NCBI GenBank assembly: GCA_040224245.1
Contig: JBEGIR010000084.1
Span: forward strand, 1-54,506
DNA length: 54,506 bases
Reading direction: 5' to 3'
DNA from: Puniceicoccaceae bacterium
GTDB lineage: Bacteria > Verrucomicrobiota > Verrucomicrobiia > Opitutales > JAFGAQ01
In this document: piece by piece, positions 34,599 to 43,277 of the stretch
How the letters are laid out: each line of letters begins with the position of its first letter
Numbering within the stretch: position 1 is the stretch's first letter
Made by a program: the position numbers and the translations under genes
Notes under the pieces: generated by a model
Told to the model about the DNA's origin: nothing
Database searches by the model: none
The model's input: the letters and a program-made list of their open reading frames with translations, nothing else

Positions 34599-34994
34599 AT
34601 GAGCCTGATCAAACGCCGACGTCACAAAGCGGGGATCAATATCGTTCCGTTGGTGGATGTGCTCATGGTACTCATTTTCTTTTTCCTCATGACCATGCAG
34701 TTTCGCAACATGGACGTGCTCAACATCACGCCACCAAAGATCGAAACCGCAGGTGAGAATCAACTCACGGATCAGATCCTCATCGCCCTAAGCCCGGAAG
34801 GGGATTTTTTCCTGAACAACCAGCTGGTGACCGAGCAAGTGCTCATCCAGGCGTTGACGATTGCCGGTGAGCAAAATCCGGATCAAGCCATTCTCCTGGT
34901 CTCCGACGAGGAAACTCCGTTGAAATACGTCACCCGGGTGATGGATCTTTGTCGCCAAAACAAGCTGAACAAAATTCGCCTGAAGTCTAGATAA
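34599..34994 (+). CDS. exbD: ExbD/TolR-type biopolymer transport protein
   Basis: A 131-residue protein with a short basic cytoplasmic N-terminus, one membrane helix (IVPLVDVLMVLIFFFLMTMQF, about 16-36) holding the essential proton-binding Asp in PLVDVLM, and a periplasmic domain. It begins 12 bp after exbB, preceded by an AAAGGA ribosome site. It works with ExbB as a proton-driven motor. The periplasmic part is typical in length; the gene pair may be co-transcribed with leuCD. Confidence 0.92.
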   Translation: MSLIKRRRHKAGINIVPLVDVLMVLIFFFLMTMQFRNMDVLNITPPKIETAGENQLTDQILIALSPEGDFFLNNQLVTEQVLIQALTIAGEQNPDQAILLVSDEETPLKYVTRVMDLCRQNKLNKIRLKSR

Positions 34995-35077
34995 CCACGC
35001 TTCGGGAAGCAGGTTGTTCGCACGCCAATATCCCAGACACACGTTCCCGCGTTCCGCACAAGCCTTTCTCACACAAC

Positions 35078-35311
35078 ATGTTCACGGTGGACCTCAGTTT
35101 TTTTGTCAGCATCGCCATTTACAGTGGTCTTGCGGTCATCGCCGTGCTCTGGGTCTATTACGATACGTATGGAAAGACCATTCACGCAGAAAAGCGCAAT
35201 CGGGACGTCTTTCACTGTGTGAAGTGTGGACACATCTACACCGGACCCAAAGGTGTGGAGGAAGCCCACTGTCCGCGCTGTGGCATGGATAACATCAAGT
35301 TGCGATTCTAG
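35078..35311 (+). CDS. Small membrane-anchored zinc-ribbon protein
   Basis: A 77-residue protein with an N-terminal membrane helix (about 5-25, LSFFVSIAIYSGLAVIAVLW) and a cytoplasmic C-terminal zinc ribbon made by CVKC and CPRC pairs 17 residues apart (KCGHIYTGPKG, HCPRCGMDNIKL). Function unknown. It follows exbD by 83 bp and precedes guaA by 43 bp. A role linking metal binding to the ExbBD pair would be speculation. Confidence 0.75.
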   Translation: MFTVDLSFFVSIAIYSGLAVIAVLWVYYDTYGKTIHAEKRNRDVFHCVKCGHIYTGPKGVEEAHCPRCGMDNIKLRF

Positions 35312-35354
35312 GGTTGATTTCACTGGAGATTCGCCCTTTAGCTAAGACGCAAAT

Positions 35355-36893
35355 ATGAGCGAATTATTAGCTGTTCTGGACTTCGGTTCGCAATACACCC
35401 AGGTCATCGCACGCAGGATTCGGGAAAACAAGGTCTACTCGAAAATTTTTCGGTATGACGTCAGCGCACAAACACTCCGCGAGGAAGGGGTCAAGGGCAT
35501 TATACTTTCCGGCGGACCCTCCAGCGTGCTGCGCAAGGACGCACCCCTGCCAGATGCTGCGATCTTCGAACTTGGCGTTCCGGTCATGGGCATCTGCTAC
35601 GGCGTTCAATTGATGGCCCATTTGCTGGGGGGAGAGGTGCAGCCGAGCAAGGAGCGTGAATTTGGGCGCGGAACCCTTCACCTGCAGGCAGAATCTCCCT
35701 TGTTCAAGGGACTGCCAACCACATTCAAGGTCTGGAACTCCCACGGCGACCGCCTTGAGAAAATGCCTGTCGGTTTCAAAACCATCGCCACCACAGAGAA
35801 TGCTCCGTTTGCCGTTATCGAAAACCACTCCAAGGGGTTCTATGGTCTGCAGTTCCACCCTGAGGTGGTGCACAGTGACCACGGCAACGATATCATTCAG
35901 AATTTCCTGACTCAGGTCTGCGGCTTTAAGGCAGACTGGGTGATGACACACTTTATCGATGAAAAGGTCGAAGAAATCCGCGCAACCGTTGGGGACCGCA
36001 AGGTTGTGCTCGGCTTGAGCGGTGGTGTCGATTCATCCGTTGCGGCCGCCCTCATCCACAAAGCCATCGGAGACCAGCTGAAGTGTGTCTTCGTGGATAA
36101 CGGCCTGTTGCGTAAGAATGAGCGTGCTGGTGTGGAAAAACTGTTTGGTGACAATTTTTCGATGGACCTGACCACCGTCGATGCATCCGAAACATTTCTC
36201 TCACGCCTGGCAGGTGTAACCGACCCGGAAACCAAGCGGAAAATCATCGGCAATACCTTTGTGGAGGTGTTTGACCAGTCCATCGCCGACCTGCCAGAGG
36301 TAGCATTTCTCGCTCAGGGAACCCTCTACCCCGACATCATTGAAAGTGTCCCGATCGGGGGAAATCCGGCCGCACTGATCAAGTCCCACCACAACGTCGG
36401 AGGACTGCCCGAGAACATGAAACTGCGCTTGCTCGAACCGCTCAACGCCCTCTTTAAAGATGAGGTGCGCCTGCTCGGTGAAGCACTCGGATTGCCCAAA
36501 TCCGTGGTGTGGCGACAACCGTTTCCCGGCCCCGGACTCGCTGTTCGGGTGATGGGTGAAATCACACGCGAGCGTTTGGAGATTCTACGGGAGGCTGACG
36601 CGATTCTGCAGGATGAAATGCGCGCTGCCGACTGGTATTACCGCGTCTGGCAGTCCTTCTGCGTCTTTTTGCCCGTGCGCACCGTAGGTGTCATGGGAGA
36701 TGAACGCACTTACGACTACGTGATCGCACTGCGCTGCGTAGAAAGCCAGGACGCGATGACGGCAGACTGGACCCGCCTTCCCTACGACCTGCTGGGCAAA
36801 GTTTCCACCCGTATCATCAACGAGGTTAAGGGTGTCAATCGCGTCGTTTACGACATCAGCTCCAAGCCTCCCGGTACCATCGAATGGGAGTGA
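35355..36893 (+). CDS. guaA: GMP synthase (glutamine-hydrolysing)
   Basis: Amidates XMP to GMP. The 512-residue chain has an N-terminal class I glutamine amidotransferase (C81 in [11 protein letters not shown], with the His-Glu pair in [10 protein letters not shown]), an ATP-pyrophosphatase domain with the PP-loop [13 protein letters not shown] (about 216-228), and the C-terminal dimerisation domain ending in the invariant KPPGTIEWE. The start [24 protein letters not shown] is normal. No guanine riboswitch or guaB is visible next to it. Confidence 0.98.
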   Translation: MSELLAVLDFGSQYTQVIARRIRENKVYSKIFRYDVSAQTLREEGVKGIILSGGPSSVLRKDAPLPDAAIFELGVPVMGICYGVQLMAHLLGGEVQPSKEREFGRGTLHLQAESPLFKGLPTTFKVWNSHGDRLEKMPVGFKTIATTENAPFAVIENHSKGFYGLQFHPEVVHSDHGNDIIQNFLTQVCGFKADWVMTHFIDEKVEEIRATVGDRKVVLGLSGGVDSSVAAALIHKAIGDQLKCVFVDNGLLRKNERAGVEKLFGDNFSMDLTTVDASETFLSRLAGVTDPETKRKIIGNTFVEVFDQSIADLPEVAFLAQGTLYPDIIESVPIGGNPAALIKSHHNVGGLPENMKLRLLEPLNALFKDEVRLLGEALGLPKSVVWRQPFPGPGLAVRVMGEITRERLEILREADAILQDEMRAADWYYRVWQSFCVFLPVRTVGVMGDERTYDYVIALRCVESQDAMTADWTRLPYDLLGKVSTRIINEVKGVNRVVYDISSKPPGTIEWE

Positions 36894-36928
36894 TTTCAAT
36901 CCAACATACCTTCCCACCATTGCATGCT

Positions 36929-37687
36929 ATGAAACCCACCTTCCTTTGCACATTTCTATTGCTCGGCATTGTTTCAACGACCGCCCAAGCTTCCATGGAA
37001 TCCGTTGAAACCACGGTCACCAAGGCCCGTGAGTATCTCGGAGGTGATGCAAAACTCAATGCCATTCACTCGCTGCAATACCGCGGTACGGTTACCCTTT
37101 ACCAGGGCAAGGATGCTGAGGGCAATGACCGTGAGCCGCTTGTGGGAGATGCCATCCTCTCATTCCAAAAGCCATCGAGTCAGAAGATTGAGTTTCACTT
37201 CCCGGAGCAGTCGCTGGTGACGGGCTTCAATGGATACGAAGGTTACGAGTATCTCGAAATTCAGCAGGAAGTGGGCGACCCCATGAGAAATGTTCGCTCC
37301 ATCGGAGGAGAAGAGCTGCGCCGCAATAAGGCAGCTGCGATCGAAAATCTGCGCTTTTTCCGTCCCTTTGAGTTCTCCGAAACCAACGTGAAGGACCATG
37401 GAACTACCGAAGAAGCTGGCAAATCGGCACACCGGATTGATTTCATTCACAACGGGAAATTCATCTTCAGTCGCCTGTTTGACACCGAAACCGGCGACCT
37501 GCTTCGCACCGATCTGGATACCGGTATGGTAACATATGAAACAGGAGAAATGTGGGTCGAAGGCGTTCGATTCTCCACCCACACCCGCGGTGTTCTCAAT
37601 GGTGAAACCCGCTACGAAATGATCTTCGAAACCATCGTGATCAATCCAGAACTTGCACCGGACCTCTTCGACTACCCGATGTTCTGA
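36929..37687 (+). CDS. Exported LolA/MucB-fold-like protein of unknown function
   Basis: A signal peptide (MKPTFLCTFLLLGIVSTTAQA) precedes about 230 residues rich in beta strands (YRGTVTLYQGKDAEG, FSRLFDTETGDLLRTDLDTG). The pattern of sheets that hold a hydrophobic ligand resembles outer-membrane lipoprotein-sorting (LolA-like) or MucB N-terminal domains, but the match is structural intuition, not a motif. The frame is open to an ATG at 36884 inside guaA; the ATG at 36929 gives a proper signal peptide. It lies between guaA and hisD on the same strand. Confidence 0.75.
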   Translation: MKPTFLCTFLLLGIVSTTAQASMESVETTVTKAREYLGGDAKLNAIHSLQYRGTVTLYQGKDAEGNDREPLVGDAILSFQKPSSQKIEFHFPEQSLVTGFNGYEGYEYLEIQQEVGDPMRNVRSIGGEELRRNKAAAIENLRFFRPFEFSETNVKDHGTTEEAGKSAHRIDFIHNGKFIFSRLFDTETGDLLRTDLDTGMVTYETGEMWVEGVRFSTHTRGVLNGETRYEMIFETIVINPELAPDLFDYPMF

Positions 37688-37716
37688 TCCGGAACCGCCC
37701 ACCATTCATTCCGACC

Positions 37717-39015
37717 ATGTCCGTATATCAGGCCGACGACCCCAGCATCCTGAAGGTGCTCGCAGACTTCGAATCCACGATGTCGCGCAGCTCCGAGATC
37801 CCGGAACGGGTCGAACACATCCTTTCCGAGGTACGCAGTCGAGGGGACGCGGCACTGCTTGAGTTCACCCAGCGCTTTGACGGAGTACGACTGACGCTCG
37901 ATACTCTGCGCGTCACCGAAGCCGAGCTGGAAGCCGGACTGCAAAGCCTGTCACCGGAACAGATCGAACACATCCAGCAGGCCAAACTACAGATCGAAAC
38001 CTTTCATCGGCAAACCCTTCCGGAGAACTGGCAATACAGCAATGCCCAGGGTGCTACTGTTGGAGAACGTTTCTATCCCATCGCATCGGTCGGCCTCTAT
38101 GTTCCCGGCGGTTCCGTGCCGCTTGTCTCATCGGTGCTGATGTCAGCCGTGCTCGCCAAAATTGCAGGCAACCCACGAATCGTCGTGGTGACCCCTCCCC
38201 TGCCCGACGGAACACTCGCGCCTGGCATGCTCGCAGCCTTGAAGATCTGTGGCATCACTGAGATTTATAAAGTCGGCGGTGCACAGGCAATTGCCGCGCT
38301 TGCCTACGGAACGGCAACCATCGAACGTGTCGACAAACTCTTCGGTCCCGGGAATGCATACGTATTGGAAGCCAAGCGACAGGTCTTCGGACAAGTGGGC
38401 GTCGACCTGCTGCCCGGCCCCAGTGAAGTCGCCATCGTAGCCGACAACACAGCCAATCCTGCATGGGTAGCAGCAGACCTGCTCGCGCAGGCCGAGCACG
38501 GGTCCGGGAAAGAACGCATTCTGCTCCTCTCGCAGGGCCAGGCTCTGCTCGGTCAGATTCTCGCAGAAATCGAACGCCAACTGCCCGGGCGCAGTCACGC
38601 CAATGCCATTCGCACGGTCGTGGATTCACGTTTTCTGAAAATCATCTACTCGCAGCCCCACGAGGCTGTTTCCGTGCTCAACGCATTCGCTCCCGAACAT
38701 CTGGAACTTCAAGTCGAAGAAGAATCGCTTGAGTATTTCATGCGCTATGTCACCACAGCCGGAGCGATGTTGCTCGGCCACCATACGCCAACCGTTTTGG
38801 GCGATTTCACTGCCGGCCCCAGTCACACACTGCCAACCGGTGGAGCGGGACGCTTCATGAGTGGAATGCAGTTGGGAGACTTTTTGCGGCGCACCAGCGT
38901 GGTGAAGTATGGTCCGGACTCCCTGCCAAAGGCACAGCCCGTCGTCGCTACCTTCGCCGAACTTGAGCAACTGGATGCCCACGGTCGCTCCCTGCAGATT
39001 CGCCTGGATTCCTGA
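37717..39015 (+). CDS. hisD: Histidinol dehydrogenase
   Basis: Catalyses the last two oxidations of histidine synthesis using NAD and zinc. The 432 residues include GLYVPGGSVPLVSSVLM, KVGGAQAIAALAYGT, FGPGNAYVLEAKRQVFG, GPSEVAIVAD, the catalytic Glu-His region NAFAPEHLEL, and TAGPSHTLPTGGAGRF. Length and ends are standard. It is isolated from other his genes in this window. Confidence 0.97.
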   Translation: MSVYQADDPSILKVLADFESTMSRSSEIPERVEHILSEVRSRGDAALLEFTQRFDGVRLTLDTLRVTEAELEAGLQSLSPEQIEHIQQAKLQIETFHRQTLPENWQYSNAQGATVGERFYPIASVGLYVPGGSVPLVSSVLMSAVLAKIAGNPRIVVVTPPLPDGTLAPGMLAALKICGITEIYKVGGAQAIAALAYGTATIERVDKLFGPGNAYVLEAKRQVFGQVGVDLLPGPSEVAIVADNTANPAWVAADLLAQAEHGSGKERILLLSQGQALLGQILAEIERQLPGRSHANAIRTVVDSRFLKIIYSQPHEAVSVLNAFAPEHLELQVEEESLEYFMRYVTTAGAMLLGHHTPTVLGDFTAGPSHTLPTGGAGRFMSGMQLGDFLRRTSVVKYGPDSLPKAQPVVATFAELEQLDAHGRSLQIRLDS

Positions 39016-39059
39016 ACGGGCTGCTGGAGTTCGCGCGACACCACCCTTCGCATTTTCAC

Positions 39060-39650
39060 GTGCCATCTCATTCGCCCATCATTCTGGCTTCACAGTCTCC
39101 CCGACGCCGGGAGCTGCTCAAGCGCTTGGTGCCGGAGTTTGAGGTCCAGGCGGCAGCGGTTGACGAAGTTCTGGTTCATGAAGACGGTGGACCCGCGCTC
39201 GCACTGCACAATGCACAGCTCAAGGCACGTTTTATTGCCGAACTCCACCCCGACTCCTGGATTATCGGATCGGATACCGTGGTGGAGTGTGACGGACAAC
39301 ACCTCGCCAAACCCGAATCGCGGCATGAGGCGAAACACATGCTGCGCACATTGTCGGGGCGCAAACATCACGTGCATACGGGCGTTGCCCTGTGTTGCCA
39401 GAGCATGGCCGTGGAGGACACTGCAGTTGTGACCAGTGAGGTTGCATTCTTTCAGCTCGACGAGCAGACCCTCGAAACCTATGTCGCGACCATGCATGCC
39501 TCACACTATGCCGGGGGGTATGCGATCCAGCATCTGCTCGGCACTCTGGTTTCTGGATTCGACGGCTCCTTTACCAATGTTGTTGGGTTGCCAGTCGAAC
39601 GGCTTGAAGCCATGCTAAGGCAGCGTCGTCTGCTGCCCCCACCCTCCTGA
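39060..39650 (+). CDS. maf: Maf-like nucleoside triphosphate pyrophosphatase
   Basis: Hydrolyses non-canonical or specific nucleoside triphosphates (dTTP/UTP or m7GTP type) to monophosphates. The Maf signature ILASQSPRRRELLKRL is at 8-23, with IIGSDTVVECDGQHLAKPES, LSGRKHHVHTGVAL, and AGGYAIQHLLGTLVSGFDGSFTNVVGLP, which resembles the dTTPase/UTPase subgroup. The start is a GTG at 39060, 44 bp after hisD. At 196 residues it is normal. The AEC transporter gene starts five bases after its stop. Confidence 0.94.
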   Translation: MPSHSPIILASQSPRRRELLKRLVPEFEVQAAAVDEVLVHEDGGPALALHNAQLKARFIAELHPDSWIIGSDTVVECDGQHLAKPESRHEAKHMLRTLSGRKHHVHTGVALCCQSMAVEDTAVVTSEVAFFQLDEQTLETYVATMHASHYAGGYAIQHLLGTLVSGFDGSFTNVVGLPVERLEAMLRQRRLLPPPS

Positions 39651-39655
39651 ATCTC

Positions 39656-40615
39656 ATGGATGTCTTTTTTGCAGGATTCTCCTCGGCCTTCATGGCCATG
39701 CTGCAAATCGGTATCGTGATTGCAGTTGCCGGAGTATTGGCCCGTGCGGGAGTGTTTCAGGACAGTATGATCACCGGGGCCTCCCGGGCGGTGGTCTTTT
39801 GTTTCTTGCCCTGTCTGATTTTTGACAAAATCACCCGGGGATTTGATCCAACCACAATGCCATACTGGTGGATGATTCCTGTCAGTGCGCTGGTTCTCTT
39901 TCTTGTCGGACTCACGGTCACCCTCGTACTCAACCATGTGGAATTCCTCAAAAAGCCAGACCTGCTGCCACTGGGTTTCATGCAAAATGCTGGCTATTTC
40001 TCCATTGCGATTGGAGAAACTCTGGTGCCTGAGCAATTCGACACCTGGGCAGTCTACACGTTCCTGTTCGTGCTGATATTCAACCCCTTGCTCTGGACCT
40101 TTGGCAAATACTTTGTTTCCGATAACCGTGCCACCCGATTCCAGTTTCGCCAGCTGATCACGCCTCCCCTCATGGGCGTAATTCTGGGGATCGTCATGGT
40201 TCTGAGCGGTTTGATCCAATGGGTGCCCCATCCAGCAAGGAACGCTGCTGCACTGCTTGGAAATGCCGCCGTGCCACTGTCGCTGGTGATTCTGGGAGCA
40301 ACCATTGCCACCACGCCACTTCGTCTGCGAAACCATGCCCGGCTGATTCTCAAGTCCTTACTAAGCAAACTCGTGCTGATCCCCGCCATTACCCTGGGCC
40401 TGCTCCTCTGGATGGATCTTCCCGCTGAATTGAGTCTGCTGGGGCTTTTCTGGATGCTACAGGCCGCCTACCCCCAGGCCAGTAACCTCGTTCTGCAAAT
40501 CCGCACCTATGGTGGCAGCGCCGAACGGGTGTGCGCAGTTTTGGTATCGGGCTATACCGTCAGTCTGCTGACCTTACCCATCTGGGTCGGTATCTGGACT
40601 TGGCTGAGCCACTGA
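39656..40615 (+). CDS. AEC-family (auxin efflux carrier-like) transporter
   Basis: A 319-residue inner-membrane protein with about ten helices arranged as two five-helix halves. Family marks: the N-terminal half with VVFCFLPCLIFDKITRG, the central polar loop after LLWTFGKYF, and the C-terminal half with GNAAVPLSLVILGATIA. Members export or import carboxylates such as malate or malonate; the substrate cannot be inferred. It is five bases from maf and convergent with the next gene (18 bp apart). Confidence 0.9.
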   Translation: MDVFFAGFSSAFMAMLQIGIVIAVAGVLARAGVFQDSMITGASRAVVFCFLPCLIFDKITRGFDPTTMPYWWMIPVSALVLFLVGLTVTLVLNHVEFLKKPDLLPLGFMQNAGYFSIAIGETLVPEQFDTWAVYTFLFVLIFNPLLWTFGKYFVSDNRATRFQFRQLITPPLMGVILGIVMVLSGLIQWVPHPARNAAALLGNAAVPLSLVILGATIATTPLRLRNHARLILKSLLSKLVLIPAITLGLLLWMDLPAELSLLGLFWMLQAAYPQASNLVLQIRTYGGSAERVCAVLVSGYTVSLLTLPIWVGIWTWLSH

Positions 40616-40633
40616 GAGCGAACTTCCCAGAAA

Positions 40634-42157
40634 TCACAGGCATCGCTCAAACTGTTCGATCAGCACCTCTGGATCTTCCGTGCCGACGGAAAGCCGGATC
40701 ATGTTCCCATGAATCCCTGCGGCATCGAGGCATCGTCGACCTGCTTCACTCTTCAATAAATCGTAGTGTGCCAGATGGATGTAGGGACACACCAGGGTGA
40801 ACTCAGTGCCAAAACTCGGCCCCTTTGCAAAAGGCAGGCAGTCGTACACCTGTTCCAGGGGTCGAGCCAGATCGAGCGTCAATACTCCACCGGGGCGATC
40901 CGGTCCCCGGGCGATCGCTGCATACGCGCCGCGAAACGCATCTGCATACGCCCAGTGCAAGTGTTTCACACCTCGGTGCGATTCCAAATAAGCAGCGACC
41001 TTGAGCGTGTTTGCATTGATGCGCTCGAGCACGTCAATGGCCTGTTCCAATGAAGCCCCCAAGCGGGCAAGATCCCTCGCATGTCCTAACGTCAACTCAA
41101 CCGTCAACTGGTCCTCCAACTCACGCCCATTCGGGCGTTCGAGATTCACACTGACGGCACCAATCATGACATCTCCTTCAAAGACCGCATATTTGGTAAG
41201 GCTGCAGCAGACGATGTCGCACAAAGGACTCAGGTCCACATTCCGAGGGGAGACCAGCGACGGGTCCATTACCGTCAGAATGCCAGCCTGTTGGCAGGCT
41301 TCGCTGATGCGCGCAATCTGAGGGGTCTGTACCAGTGGATTGCTGGGTGCCTCCAGCACCAGCCCGGCGATGCGATGACCTTCGGCTTGAATGAAATCCA
41401 ACAGTGCTTCCGTGTTTGCAACGTCAGTGAAGGCATGATGCCTGCCACCCGACTCAAGGTATGCATCCAGGATCTGCATTGTATCGAGGTACAGCCAGCC
41501 AACCGAAATCCAGTCCAGTCGATGCTTGGGTTTCTGCAGTTGATTGATCGCCTGAAAGGAAGCGTAAAACGCATTCATTCCACTCTTGCACGGAAGGATC
41601 GCCGATCTGACAGCGGGTGCAAACCAGCGATGCAGCAAGTAGCGAAAGCGTTCATTTGCACCCGTCATCACTTTCTGTTCCGGGAAACGCTGACGCGTGG
41701 GTTCAAGCTCCATGAGCCGTTCCTCTGCCTCTCGTGAGGAAAGTCCGGTACCCGTGTGCTGGATGTATTTGGCGAGCAGTCGTTCCGCCTCGCCCGCTCT
41801 GGCTGCCACCAATGTGGAGATGGATTGGAACTGAAAGCACTGCACATCCATCCGACACTCCCCCAATCGTTCAAGCGCATCCTGTGCCGCGTGGGGTGCA
41901 GCAAAGAAGAACGGTTGAACACTTCCTCCATCCAGGTCATGGACTGCAAGAAACCGTTCGGAAAGGATTTCAATAAAGGGGTGGCGCACAAACCGGGGAT
42001 ACCCCGAGCGAACTTTTGCCATCGTCTGTGGCTCTTTCTCCTCGTAGGCGATCACATCCCGAAGGGTCGGCAGACTCACGGATACGCCATGAGGCGAATC
42101 CGGAATTCGACCGCCGAGCGGAATCGACAAGGGGGTGTTCGAAGATGATGCGTTCAC
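40634..42157 (-). CDS. Long-form cystathionine gamma-synthase-like PLP enzyme (fungal STR2/MET-7 type)
   Basis: A Cys/Met-metabolism PLP enzyme of about 507 residues, some 110-120 longer than bacterial MetB. The N-terminus HGVSVSLPTLRDVIAYEE and SGYPRFVRHP resemble fungal cystathionine gamma-synthases, which carry a similar extension. The fold-type I core shows ILPCKSGMNAFYASFQA, VLEAPSNPL, MDPSLVSP and the Schiff-base lysine in CCSLTKYAVFEGD. It probably joins a homoserine ester with cysteine in transsulfuration. The open frame begins at a TTG at 42196; the GTG at 42155-42157 gives a more natural start. No other sulfur gene is adjacent. Confidence 0.82.
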   Translation of the reverse strand: MNASSSNTPLSIPLGGRIPDSPHGVSVSLPTLRDVIAYEEKEPQTMAKVRSGYPRFVRHPFIEILSERFLAVHDLDGGSVQPFFFAAPHAAQDALERLGECRMDVQCFQFQSISTLVAARAGEAERLLAKYIQHTGTGLSSREAEERLMELEPTRQRFPEQKVMTGANERFRYLLHRWFAPAVRSAILPCKSGMNAFYASFQAINQLQKPKHRLDWISVGWLYLDTMQILDAYLESGGRHHAFTDVANTEALLDFIQAEGHRIAGLVLEAPSNPLVQTPQIARISEACQQAGILTVMDPSLVSPRNVDLSPLCDIVCCSLTKYAVFEGDVMIGAVSVNLERPNGRELEDQLTVELTLGHARDLARLGASLEQAIDVLERINANTLKVAAYLESHRGVKHLHWAYADAFRGAYAAIARGPDRPGGVLTLDLARPLEQVYDCLPFAKGPSFGTEFTLVCPYIHLAHYDLLKSEAGRRCLDAAGIHGNMIRLSVGTEDPEVLIEQFERCL

Positions 42158-42233
42158 AATAGTGTTCCATCGTGAAAAGCTGCGCGTGTTTTGCAAGTCT
42201 GCGAAAACGCCCTCAGTTCAACACCGGCAGGGA

Positions 42234-43073
42234 TTAGTCCACGCTATCTGTTTGCCCACGTTCGGGATCTGCTTCGAGCATCAACTGGATCACGTGCTGC
42301 AGGTTCTCGCATTTGTAGGTTTCGTACCCATCGGGTCCAAGGTGAATCAACACCTTCTGGAAAAGGGTGTCCGAATCAAAATAACCCTCACGTCGACAAA
42401 TGAATTCGTAGAGATTCAACTGCAGGGAGTAGTGAATGAAATTGCAATCTGAGAGGTGGTGGATTGGAGGTAAGGCATTTTGCCACGGATTGTGTCGGGA
42501 GATTTTCTGGTTAGTCTTCCAATCATAAAGTCCGATCACCGGGCGCCCGGAATCCGTGCGTAGCTGCACGACCAGATCCACCATGCCCGAGAGCAGCAGG
42601 TCGGGCGAGGCGATCACACGCTCTGGCTGCAGAAAATCCAGCACCCGACTCATGCGCTCCACCGCCTCGTGCATGGATCGGATCAGAGCACACGTGAGCT
42701 GAGGATCATCGGAGATTCCATCAGCACTTGGATCCGTGAGGATTTCGTCGAGTTCGATCAACGTTCCATGCTCCAGAAAATGCCGCACCGCGCGTTCTGC
42801 ACGCTCGTGTACCAATGTGCCGCGTTCCCGGGCGATCCGGGAGTTTTCATCCCACATGGCAAGCACCGCTTCCTGTGAAAGCCCATGTTTTTGGGCATAG
42901 CGCAGGCTGATGCGATCCCGATCAAAGACCGGAAAGAAACGGCTTATCCAAGTTGTGGCGGAAGTAAAGGCCAATTCCGGCATGCCCCGAAGGCAATAGC
43001 GGTGATCCTGCTCATAAAACTCCACCACCTGGCCCGACGGGTGAAAGTCCTGCTTCGTGGGAGCCAACTGCAT
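42234..43073 (-). CDS. RecB-like PD-(D/E)XK nuclease domain protein
   Basis: A 279-residue stand-alone protein with the RecB/Cas4 nuclease motifs: GTLVHERAE (H89), an acidic residue in QPERV (E151), SGMVDLVVQL (D166), LYDWKTN (D184, K186) and the QxxxY motif as SLQLNLYEF (Q218, Y222). These fit a metal-dependent exonuclease or nickase. No helicase, AddA/B or cas gene lies beside it, and there is no CRISPR array. The N-terminal 80 residues (EFYEQDHRYCLRGMPELAFT) recall phage-type exonuclease-like proteins. Substrate unknown; a repair or mobile-element role is possible. Confidence 0.8.
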   Translation of the reverse strand: MQLAPTKQDFHPSGQVVEFYEQDHRYCLRGMPELAFTSATTWISRFFPVFDRDRISLRYAQKHGLSQEAVLAMWDENSRIARERGTLVHERAERAVRHFLEHGTLIELDEILTDPSADGISDDPQLTCALIRSMHEAVERMSRVLDFLQPERVIASPDLLLSGMVDLVVQLRTDSGRPVIGLYDWKTNQKISRHNPWQNALPPIHHLSDCNFIHYSLQLNLYEFICRREGYFDSDTLFQKVLIHLGPDGYETYKCENLQHVIQLMLEADPERGQTDSVD

Positions 43074-43187
43074 CCGTATTGCCTAGCCGAGTCCATGCTC
43101 CAGCACAAGCGAGAAGTCGGAGTGCTTCGGGATCATGATCCGAATTAGACAGCCCAATCCCAAATTGAAGCATTTGTGAATCCCAGC

Positions 43188-43214
43188 TAATGATTTTCAA
43201 TACTTAGCCGATTA
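43188..43214 (+). promoter_or_regulatory. Putative sigma-28 (FliA) promoter for the chemoreceptor
   Basis: TAATGATT (43188-43195), then 11 bases, then GCCGATTA (43207-43214). The E. coli consensus is TAAAGTTT-N11-GCCGATAA, so 6 of 8 and 7 of 8 positions match with exact spacing. Transcription would begin near 43220, about 58 bases before the chemoreceptor ATG at 43278. This also argues against the upstream ATG at 43224. Confidence 0.72.
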
Positions 43215-43277
43215 CCTAATTTTATGTATTGCTTGCACAACAATGGTTGTCGAAGTGCACCACCAGTTCCATTGTGT

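Noticed and set aside
43224-43277. Upstream ATG as the chemoreceptor start.
   Set aside because: It lies directly at the start predicted from the sigma-28 promoter and adds 18 residues that precede the normal N-terminal membrane anchor.
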